A stretch of DNA of 64,000 nt from NCBI GenBank assembly GCA_020633195.1, contig JACKEC010000019.1, forward strand, positions 372,001 through 436,000, read 5' to 3'. This DNA comes from Sandaracinaceae bacterium (lineage in GTDB: Bacteria > Myxococcota_A > Polyangia > Polyangiales > Sandaracinaceae). The notes under the pieces were generated by a model. It had not been told where the DNA came from. It searched no databases and saw only the letters and a program-made list of their open reading frames with translations. Every line of letters begins with the position of its first letter. Positions within the stretch are counted from its first letter, which is position 1. Made by a program: the position numbers and the translations under genes. Positions 8,858-15,314 of the stretch are shown here, piece after piece.

Positions 8858-9529
8858 ATGTTCCTCGACGTGCCCAGCGGGCACGGCGTGGAGGCACTCG
8901 CGGGAAGGCTCGATCCGCACCCCCCGGGAGTCCCGCGTCCGCGAGTCCGTCCGCGGGACTCGGGCGCGTTGATCCAATTTGAAGTATCCTCAGATGTAGA
9001 TTGGTCGGCTGCGGGAATCCAGCGAGTTGCCGACACCCTGCGGCAGTGCCGCGAGTTTCTTGGTGAGGTGCTGTCCTCCGCAGGGGCAGAAGCCCAAGAC
9101 GCACCGTCCGCGCGAGTCTCCCTCGTTGGTGATGTGTCAGGTGCAGCATTTCGTCTTCGACCGGGGGACAACCTCCTCTTTGAAGTCTTGCGCACGACCG
9201 GCCTTGGGTTCCGACTTGAGGCGATGCTGGAAGCGAAGGTCGGAGCGCCGAGAGACTTCAAGTATTCTTGCTCTGCCAGGCAGCATGGCAGAGCTCTTGC
9301 TCGAGTGGAAGTCGCCTCCCGCCGACTTGCTTCGGCTATCAGCACTCTGACAAACAGTCTGATTCACGCGGTCGGCGCAGAGAACCTAGATGAGCTAGTC
9401 TTCCACGTTGTCTCCGGCTCAGGTCAGGTAGGGTTTGACTTTGAACCGGCCATTGTTTCACTTGTTTCCAACTATCGCTTGGAGATCGTTGGTTCTTCTT
9501 CTGCGCCGTGTGCAGGCGATGACAGATGA
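8858..9529 (+). CDS. Unknown protein, candidate immunity partner of the second Rhs tip
   Basis: 223 residues from ATG 8858, 28 bp behind the orphan Rhs module; a GTG/ATG start inside the Rhs frame (8774) is unlikely. No family is recognised. The N-terminal ~40 residues are Pro/Arg rich, then come mixed alpha/beta segments (ARVSLVGDVSG; LLFEVLRTTGLGFRLEAML; LVFHVVSGSGQVGFDFEP). No signal peptide or membrane helix. Its stop codon lies inside a copy of the recurrent GATGATCGCACC motif. The immunity assignment rests on its position directly behind a tip. Confidence 0.55.
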   Translation: MFLDVPSGHGVEALAGRLDPHPPGVPRPRVRPRDSGALIQFEVSSDVDWSAAGIQRVADTLRQCREFLGEVLSSAGAEAQDAPSARVSLVGDVSGAAFRLRPGDNLLFEVLRTTGLGFRLEAMLEAKVGAPRDFKYSCSARQHGRALARVEVASRRLASAISTLTNSLIHAVGAENLDELVFHVVSGSGQVGFDFEPAIVSLVSNYRLEIVGSSSAPCAGDDR

Positions 9530-9695
9530 TCGCACCTGGGGTCTCGCCGGTGGCCATGACAACAGGTGTTGCGATCCGCGGCTCCGCTCGAAGCGGAGCG
9601 CGCCCGTACGGCGCCCGCCGACGGGCCCGTTCGGCCCGCCAGAGCGGATTCCTGCACCGCCTCACGCCCGACGGAACCGCTCGAGCTCCCGGGGA
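9525..9695. repeat. Degenerate copy of the 330-bp repeat start
   Basis: Begins with GATGATCGCACCTGGGGTCT, a diverged form of the motif opening the 330-bp repeats. It keeps a TGACAAC...GTTG-like inverted pair and the shared block GGATTCCTGCACCGC. Looks like an older, eroded family member. No gene seen. Confidence 0.5.
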
Positions 9696-10025
9696 AAGAT
9701 GATCCCACCCGGGGTCTCTTGGAGGCCGCGACAACTTTGGTTGTATCCATGCGGGGGATGGTCGCAGTCGGAGCCCTCGACGGTCCCGGAGCGCCCCCCG
9801 ACCACACCTCCTGGGCCCGCACCGGCGGATTCCTGCACCGCTCGAGCCACGACGGACGCACCGCGGCCCGAGAACCTCTCGGTTCCCGGGCATCGACTCG
9901 CGATCCGGCACGGCCTAAGGAGGGTCCGCCACGCGCATGCCGTGGCGCGCCCGCATGAGATACGTCCCGTACGGCCAGATGATGTCGCGCTCGCCCGCGC
10001 GGTAGCGGCGCCAGCAGGCGCGGTA
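9696..10025. repeat. 330-bp direct repeat, copy A
   Basis: Identical by eye to 10,064-10,393 (offset exactly 368). Starts with AAGATGATCCCACCCGGGGT, which can fold as GATCCC/GGGGTC. On the minus strand it contains the last ~37 codons of a RAYT-like transposase (GERDIIWPYGTYLMRARHGM) ending at 9915, followed by its 3' flank. The 38 bp between copies hold two further partial GATGATCCCACC units. Confidence 0.85.
9915..10025 (-). pseudogene. C-terminal remnant of RAYT-like transposase (copy A)
   Basis: Minus-strand frame ending at TAG 9915 with RACWRRYRAGERDIIWPYGT and RARHGMRVADPP. The FP/WP-x-GTY followed by a basic, HG-containing tail is the usual end of myxobacterial Y1/RAYT transposases. 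Cut off on its 5' side by the repeat border at 10,025. Confidence 0.55.
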
Positions 10026-10063
10026 AGATGATCCCACCAAGATGATCCCACCCGGTGGACACC

Positions 10064-10393
10064 AAGATGATCCCACCCGGGGTCTCTTGGAGGCCGCGAC
10101 AACTTTGGTTGTATCCATGCGGGGGATGGTCGCAGTCGGAGCCCTCGACGGTCCCGGAGCGCCCCCCGACCACACCTCCTGGGCCCGCACCGGCGGATTC
10201 CTGCACCGCTCGAGCCACGACGGACGCACCGCGGCCCGAGAACCTCTCGGTTCCCGGGCATCGACTCGCGATCCGGCACGGCCTAAGGAGGGTCCGCCAC
10301 GCGCATGCCGTGGCGCGCCCGCATGAGATACGTCCCGTACGGCCAGATGATGTCGCGCTCGCCCGCGCGGTAGCGGCGCCAGCAGGCGCGGTA
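10064..10393. repeat. 330-bp direct repeat, copy B
   Basis: Second copy of the repeat at 9696, in the same orientation. Here the transposase tail continues 70 bp further upstream than in copy A, so copy B is probably the source and copy A the duplicate. Confidence 0.85.
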
Positions 10394-10465
10394 GTCCTGC
10401 CGGAACACCACGACCTCCTTGGCCGCCTCGATGCGCTCGGCGACGCGGCCGGGGCCGGTGGCGAA
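10283..10465 (-). pseudogene. C-terminal remnant of RAYT-like transposase (copy B)
   Basis: Longer version of the same fragment: RVAERIEAAKEVVVFRQDYR precedes the GTYLMRARHGM tail, and it ends at TAG 10,283. Interrupted on its 5' side by REP-like copy 4. Different in sequence from the transposase debris at 6.2-7.0 and 10.7-11.8 kb, so at least two RAYT lineages left remains here. Confidence 0.55.
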
Positions 10466-10468
10466 TGC

Positions 10469-10496
10469 GAAGATCTGTCCGAGGTGCGGGACCTCG
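10469..10496 (+). repeat. REP-like hairpin repeat, copy 4 (truncated)
   Basis: First 28 bases of the 33-bp unit with the stem complete; the GGGAGG tail is replaced by a TGGCGAATGC spacer. That spacer also precedes this copy, so copy 4 plus spacer looks like a local tandem duplication. Confidence 0.7.
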
Positions 10497-10506
10497 TGGC
10501 GAATGC

Positions 10507-10539
10507 GAAGATCTGTCCGAGGTGCGGGACCTCGGGAGG
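10507..10539 (+). repeat. REP-like hairpin repeat, copy 5
   Basis: Full 33-bp unit at the left edge of duplicated segment copy 2. Confidence 0.75.
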
Positions 10540-11456
10540 GGCGGGGGGCGACGGATCGCGGACGTCCGACGCCGGTTTCTGGCCCACCCTGCGCCCGCCA
10601 GCTCGTCCGGTTGGTCCGGTGGGCGCCGATCCCAGCGGGAAACACCGCCATCCGGTCGGCTCCCTGCAATTCGAACGGACCGGTGCGCGGCTCGGGCCGT
10701 CACCGAGCCGCGCGTGGCCTCGAGGGCCGACCGAGCCGAGCTACGTGTCGGGCTCGGGCTTGTGGCGCCGCGCGTCCTGGTTGCGCAGGATCACGAGCCG
10801 GGCCGTGTGCTCCCGAGCCGCGCTCTCGACGGGCGACTCGAGCCCACGTGTCTGGACCGGAGGGGGCGCGTCGTCGCCATCCACAGCGCGAGGCCCCGCG
10901 CCGAGGTCGGCCGGATCGACTCCGTCCTCACGCGCATCGGGGACCTGCTCTTGGAGCTCCTCGAGCGCCGCGCCACACGCGGTCGCGACGGCGTCGCGCG
11001 CGGCGAACGGCGACGCGGGCCACAGCGCGCTCCGGTCCGAGGCGCAGAGCACCGCGTCGGGGTGCATCTCGGCCACGTTGGCGCTGTGCTGGGCGACCAT
11101 CTGCAAGGTGCCGCACGGGAAGGCGGCGTCACGGTCGCCGGCCGTCCACGCGTTCCAGGCGGTCCCGCCCTCGGCCCCGAAGCGCTGGTCCTCGAGCCGC
11201 AGGTGCTCGTCGATCTCGCGATGCTCCTCCGGCAGCCAGCCGCGACCGATCTTGTACCGAGGCACGGGCCGACCGCGCCGCTCGCGGCACGTGGCCGGCT
11301 CACTGAACGGGTGGATGCGCTCTAGCTTCTGTGCGCCGACGACCCCACCGCTCCTGCTGTTCGACGGCCTTCTCGAGCCAGTACACGAGCCCTTCGAGGT
11401 CGCTGCCGAACAAGCGCGCGAGCTCCGGTGGTGGGGTGAACACCAGCTCTCGCTCG
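10507..11456. repeat. 0.95-kb duplicated segment, copy 2
   Basis: Partner of 6009-6961. Keeps the 19 bp missing there but has lost 23 bp around 11,349. To the right of 11,456 it continues into the more N-terminal part of the transposase, which copy 1 lacks. Confidence 0.85.
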
Positions 11457-11804
11457 GCCGGCTGTTGGCTGCCGAAGTACACGTCCGGCCGCTTCACCAC
11501 GACGACGCCACCACGCAGGAGGCTCAACGGGCTCAGCCAACCCGGCCAGTCGGCGGACCGCTCGACGAGGCCGGCCTTGGGCCCTTGCAGGTGCGAGTAG
11601 AGGACCCACTCGAGCTGCGCGCCCGCGTCCACCAGGTGCATCGCGTGCGTGGACCGCCCGTCCCAGACCTGCTGCGGAGCGTCGTAGCCGCGACTCAGCA
11701 AGTGCTCTTGCAGGAAGCGCGCGCTCTCGTGATGCCGGATGCGGAACACCTCCCCGATGTTCGTCTCGTAGCCGGGCGTGATCGTCGAGTAGGCGTCGAT
11801 CTCC
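10741..11804 (-). pseudogene. RAYT-like transposase pseudogene (middle and C-terminal parts)
   Basis: Minus-strand reading from about 11,804: STITPGYETNIGEVFRIRHH, then FLQEHLL, QQVWDGRSTHAMHLVDAG and VLYSHLQGPKAGLVERSADW. The last is close to the Y..NPV.AGLV..a.dWP motif of RAYT transposases. RPDVYFGSQQP and FTPPPELARL follow. A 23-bp deletion at 11,349 shifts the frame; the downstream frame resumes from about 11,300 to TAG 10,741. The N-terminal HxH/Tyr region is missing, lost at a junction with a toxin remnant. Family call is by motif pattern, moderate confidence; inactivity is clear. Confidence 0.6.
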
Positions 11805-11850
11805 AGATGTGCAGCTCGGCGAGCGCCGAAATGCGGACCGGCTTGGTCAC
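11804..11850 (-). pseudogene. First ~15 codons of a RelE/ParE-like toxin
   Basis: GTG 11,850 overlaps the antitoxin stop (GTGA) and reads TKPVRISALAELHI, a typical start for a ParE/RelE-type toxin. After HI the sequence switches to transposase-like pseudogene DNA. Toxin therefore truncated to its first strand/helix. Confidence 0.5.
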
Positions 11851-12080
11851 CTGCCTCGACGCGCGCGGAGCTTCGCGAGGACGTCGTCGGCGGGTACGGT
11901 GTCACCGTTCGCTGCTTGACGCAGGCTCTCCGAGATCGCGGCGTCGAGCGCGGCACGCTCCCGGTCGTCGAGCTCGTCCCCCTCGTCGTCGATCACGAGC
12001 TCGAGCACCGTCCCCTCGGGGAGCGTCGTCGGCTCGTCCATCACGAGACGTCCGTTGGTCACGGTGGCTTTCACGCCCAT
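11847..12080 (-). CDS. Orphan type II antitoxin-like protein
   Basis: 77 residues. The N-terminal ~35 residues (VKATVTNGRLVMDEPTTLPE, then GTVLELVIDD) look like a small AbrB-like swapped-hairpin DNA-binding unit. The C-terminal half is helical and charged (RERAALDAAISESLRQAANG), as in ParD/RelB-type toxin-binding tails. Its 3' end overlaps the start of a toxin gene that survives only as ~15 codons. If expressed it would be an antitoxin without its partner in cis. Confidence 0.6.
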   Translation of the reverse strand: MGVKATVTNGRLVMDEPTTLPEGTVLELVIDDEGDELDDRERAALDAAISESLRQAANGDTVPADDVLAKLRARRGR

Positions 12081-12433
12081 GACCCAACCCTACCGCTGAC
12101 GCGACGCCCCAGGCGAGACCCGATGGGGCGCTGTCAACCAGCTCGACGTCGCCAAGCGGCTGGCTGCAAACCGCTTTTCGGGTTCGCTCAGCGGTCACGC
12201 ACGGGAGCTACGAGACGAGTCCTGGTTCCCGAATTCCTGAACGCCTCCTGACCTGAAACAGGCACACCACCGACGCCGCCGACCTCGACGAGATCCTCGA
12301 GAACCTGAACGCGTCCTGACGAGGCCCATGCGAGAACCGCACGCCGCGGTGCGGAGCCGGCACGCCGGGCGCCGCGCTGGGTGAGTGCGCCCCGCGACTC
12401 GGCCTGGCACTCGCCCTGCTGGAGGGAGGGGGC
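12081..12433. other. Intergenic region, no gene seen
   Basis: 353 bp upstream of the sulfotransferase-like lipoprotein. Two similar 16-mers, CCTGAACGCCTCCTGA (12,236) and CCTGAACGCGTCCTGA (12,304), each read as LNAS plus stop. They look like the ends of duplicated, lost coding sequences. A GGAGGGAGGGGG ribosome-binding run closes the region. Confidence 0.5.
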
Positions 12434-13894
12434 ATGCGTCGACGCCTCATCGCCGGAGCCAGCGCCGTTCTCTTGCTCGCGTGCGGCTCGCCGGCGAGCG
12501 GACCCCTCGACGCCGCCGCGCCGGCGGACGCGGGCACGGCCGACGCGGGGGCTCCCGACGCGGGCGCGATCTCCTCGGACGCCGGCGCGCCGACCGCGCC
12601 GTGCGATGCGTTCGCGTCGGGGCGGACGGTCGGCGTGACGCGCTGCGAGGTCGGCGCGGAGGCTGGCTACACGCTGTTGTCGCCGATCGGGACCCGGGCG
12701 ACGTACCTCGTCGACCTCGACGGGCGGCTGGTGCATCAGTGGACCCACGCCCTGCCGCCCGGTCAATCGGTCTACCTCCTCGAGGACGGGCGCCTCCTGC
12801 GGCCGACCGATCCGGGCGACGGCGCGATCGGCGCCGGCGGGCAGGGCGGCGGGGTCGAGCTCGTGGCCTGGGATGGCACGGTCGAGTGGAGCTTCACGTA
12901 CTTCGACGACACCAAGCGCGCGCATCACGACGTGGCGTGGCTCCCGAGCGGGAACGTCGTGCTCATCGCCTGGGAGCGCGTCTCCGAAGCGGACGCTCGA
13001 GCCGCGGGGCGCGTGGCGCCTCTCGGAGCCGCGGAGCTCTGGCCCGACCACCTCGTCGAGGTGCGGCCCGAGCCGGACGGCGGAGCGACGATCGTCTGGG
13101 AGTGGCACGCGTGGGACCACCTCGTGCAGAGCAACGACGCCTCGCTGCCCACCTACGGCGAGCCGTCCGAGCACCCGGAGCGCATCGACGTCGACTTCGG
13201 AGGCACCCGGAGCGCCGACTGGCTGCACCTCAACTCGGTGGCGTACGACGCCGACCACGACCAGCTGATCCTGAGCGCGCACAACGCCAACGAGATCTGG
13301 GTGATCGATCACGCGACGAGCACCGAAGAGGCGCGCGGCCCCGCCGGTGATCTCCTCTACCGCTGGGGCAACCCGGCGGCGTGGGGGGCCGGAACGGCGG
13401 CCGACCGTCGCCTCTATGGCCAGCACGACGCGCACCTGATCCCCGCCGGACGGCCGGGCGAGGACCACCTGCTGGTGTTCAACAACGGCGACATGCGCGA
13501 CCGCGTCTACTCCAGCGTCGACGAGCTCGAGCTGCCGCGCGCCGTCGACGGCACGTTCATGCGCGACGCGTCCGGAGCGTGGGGGCCCGACGAGCTGGTG
13601 TGGACGTTCGAGGATCCAGGGACGTTCCACTCGGCCAACATCTCCGGCGCGCAGCGGCTCTTCGCCGGGACCACGCTCGTCTGCGAGGGCGCGAACGGGC
13701 GGCTCTTCGAGATCACACCCGACGGCGACGTGGTGTGGGAGTACCTCGTCCCGGTAGGCCGCGCCGGCGTCCTGCCGCCCGGCTCGACGAGCCCGCGCAG
13801 CTCCGTGTTCCGCGCCTACCGCTACGCCGCCGACTACCCCGGGCTGAGCGGACGCGATCTGACGCCCGGCGCGCTCCTCGAAGAGACGGACTAG
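12434..13894 (+). CDS. Aryl-sulfate sulfotransferase-like lipoprotein
   Basis: 486 residues from ATG 12,434, directly behind a strong Shine-Dalgarno run. Lipoprotein signal with lipobox LLLACG (Cys17), then an Ala/Asp/Gly-rich linker (DAGTADAGAPDAG). The rest matches the arylsulfotransferase beta-propeller pattern: GTRATYLVDLDGRLVHQW, HHDVAWLPSGN, WLHLNSVAYDADHDQLILSA, EIWVIDHATS, YGQHDAHLIP and GRLFEITPDGDVVWEY. Family members transfer sulfate between phenolic compounds or act on related substrates outside the cytoplasm. The conserved histidines in the HHD and QHDAH blocks are present. Probably tethered in the periplasm or outer membrane; substrate unknown. Confidence 0.8.
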   Translation: MRRRLIAGASAVLLLACGSPASGPLDAAAPADAGTADAGAPDAGAISSDAGAPTAPCDAFASGRTVGVTRCEVGAEAGYTLLSPIGTRATYLVDLDGRLVHQWTHALPPGQSVYLLEDGRLLRPTDPGDGAIGAGGQGGGVELVAWDGTVEWSFTYFDDTKRAHHDVAWLPSGNVVLIAWERVSEADARAAGRVAPLGAAELWPDHLVEVRPEPDGGATIVWEWHAWDHLVQSNDASLPTYGEPSEHPERIDVDFGGTRSADWLHLNSVAYDADHDQLILSAHNANEIWVIDHATSTEEARGPAGDLLYRWGNPAAWGAGTAADRRLYGQHDAHLIPAGRPGEDHLLVFNNGDMRDRVYSSVDELELPRAVDGTFMRDASGAWGPDELVWTFEDPGTFHSANISGAQRLFAGTTLVCEGANGRLFEITPDGDVVWEYLVPVGRAGVLPPGSTSPRSSVFRAYRYAADYPGLSGRDLTPGALLEETD

Positions 13895-13958
13895 CCATGG
13901 AGGGGCGCCCCCTGGTCGACGGGCTCCGCATCCACGAAGCTCGGCGCAGGAGGTCTCC

Positions 13959-15002
13959 GTGCATCGACTCGCTTCGCGTTCGCTTCTCATCGCCCTGTGC
14001 GCCAGCCTCGCCGGCGCTTGCTCCAACGACACCCCGGCCGACGCCGGAGGCGGGCCCGTCGACTCGGGATCGAGCGACATGGACTCCGGGTCCACGGCGG
14101 ACTCCGGGGCGAGCGACTCGGGCGCGACGAGCGACTCGGGCACGAGCGACTCGGGCGCGACGAGCGACTCGGGGACGACGAGCGACTCGGGCGCGACCGA
14201 CGCGGCGACCCCGGCCGGCCCGTGCCCCGCGACGCGGCCCGACGCGTCGGACGCGTGCACCGAGGAGGGCCGCGTCTGCGAGTACGGCGTCCGTACCTGC
14301 CTCTCCGTCGCCGAGTGCGTCTCGGGCGCGTGGCAGGTCGCGATCCCGCGCTGCCCGCCGCCCCCCACCGGCGGCTGCCCGGCGACGCGCGAGGCGGCCT
14401 CGGGGACCGCGTGCGCGGGCGACGAGGGCGCCTCCTGCGTCTACGACGACGGGCTGCTCTGCACGTGCACGTCGTGCCCCGTGCCGTACCCGATCTGCAT
14501 GGTCGTGGACCCGCCGGTGTGGGCCTGCGAGGCCCCCAACCCCGACATGGACTGCCCCGTCGCGCAGCCGCTCCTCGGCACCGAGTGCAGCATGGAGGCG
14601 CAGACCTGCGACTACGGCTGCGAGGAGGGCGAGCGGCGCGTGTGCTCGGGCGGCGGCTGGATCGCCGGCTCGGCGCCCGGCGGCTGCCCGCGCTCGACGC
14701 GCCGGGCGAAGCGCGACATCGAGTACCTCGACGCCGACGACGTCGACGCGCTCGCCGGGGAGGTCGCGCGGACGCGGCTCGCGACCTACGAGTACACCGA
14801 CCCGGCGCTCGCCGGCCGTCGCCACCTCGGCTTCATCCTCGAGGACCAGCCGGGGTCGTACTCGGTGGATCCGGAGCGCAGCCAGGTCGACCTCTACGGC
14901 TACACGAGCATGCTCGTGGCGGCGGTGCAGGCCCAGCAGCGTCAGATCGACGCCCTCGAGCGCGAGGTCCGCGAGCTCCGAGCCACGCGGCCAGCTCGCT
15001 GA
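13959..15002 (+). CDS. Lipoprotein with S74-type intramolecular chaperone domain
   Basis: 347 residues from GTG 13,959 with GCAGGAGG upstream. Lipoprotein signal (lipobox LAGAC), then a long Asp-Ser-Gly linker (SGATSDSGTSDSG repeats), and Cys-rich blocks (CPATRPDASDACTEEGRVCE, then CPATREA..CAGDEGASCVYDDG) with about 20 cysteines. The last ~100 residues read as an endosialidase/peptidase S74 chaperone domain: RRAKRDIEYLDADDVDALAG, TRLATYEYTD, HLGFILED, and a closing coiled coil QQRQIDALEREVREL. In known proteins this domain trimerises phage tail spikes or adhesins and cleaves itself off. Finding it on a lipoprotein suggests a trimeric surface protein. Confidence 0.75.
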   Translation: MHRLASRSLLIALCASLAGACSNDTPADAGGGPVDSGSSDMDSGSTADSGASDSGATSDSGTSDSGATSDSGTTSDSGATDAATPAGPCPATRPDASDACTEEGRVCEYGVRTCLSVAECVSGAWQVAIPRCPPPPTGGCPATREAASGTACAGDEGASCVYDDGLLCTCTSCPVPYPICMVVDPPVWACEAPNPDMDCPVAQPLLGTECSMEAQTCDYGCEEGERRVCSGGGWIAGSAPGGCPRSTRRAKRDIEYLDADDVDALAGEVARTRLATYEYTDPALAGRRHLGFILEDQPGSYSVDPERSQVDLYGYTSMLVAAVQAQQRQIDALEREVRELRATRPAR

Positions 15003-15011
15003 GGGCCGCGC

Positions 15012-15191
15012 TCAGGCGGTGCGCAGGGTCGGGGCGCGGCGCGAGCCGTGCCGCGCGAGCGCCATCGCCCCGAGGGTCCACACGCTGCCGACCGCGACGA
15101 GGGCGGCGCCGAGGGTGAGCCCGAGGGTCAGCCGCAGGCCGAGGAGGATCGAGCCGAGGCGGGCGGAGCGGGTGTCGTCGTCGTTCATCAT
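15012..15191 (-). CDS. Small membrane protein (59 aa)
   Basis: Minus-strand frame MMNDDDTRSARLGSIL... with one clear hydrophobic segment (LTLGLTLGAALVAVGSVWTL) and a basic tail (ARHGSRRAPTLRTA). Tandem ATGs at 15,186-15,191. The stop is 10 bp from the stop of the convergent lipoprotein gene. No family recognised. A perfect 11-bp inverted repeat sits 1 bp before the start and covers the only plausible ribosome-binding sequence (GGGAGACAGAG). Confidence 0.5.
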   Translation of the reverse strand: MMNDDDTRSARLGSILLGLRLTLGLTLGAALVAVGSVWTLGAMALARHGSRRAPTLRTA

Positions 15192-15192
15192 G

Positions 15193-15225
15193 GTCTCTGT
15201 CTCCCGTGTTCTGAGAGACAGAGAC
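15193..15225 (-). promoter_or_regulatory. Hairpin immediately upstream of small membrane protein
   Basis: Perfect inverted repeat GTCTCTGTCTC (15,193-15,203) / GAGACAGAGAC (15,215-15,225), 11-bp spacer. On the minus-strand message the 3' arm directly precedes the tandem ATGs, so folding would hide the ribosome-binding site. Could equally be a repressor operator. Confidence 0.5.
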
Positions 15226-15314
15226 GGCCGCTCCGAGACGTGAACGAGAATTCGTCCACGCCGCGAAAATACTTCACGTCATGCTTCGCAGCCCGGAACC
15301 GCGAGAGAAGCCGC

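Noticed and set aside
5958..10539. Possible CRISPR array from the 33-bp repeats
   Set aside because: Only five copies, irregular spacing from 11 bp to 3.5 kb, no cas genes; the hairpin with 5' tag fits REP elements.
12188..14368. 726-aa minus-strand open frame
   Set aside because: Antisense to two clear lipoprotein genes; low-complexity Arg/Val/Pro composition typical of shadow frames in 70 % GC DNA.
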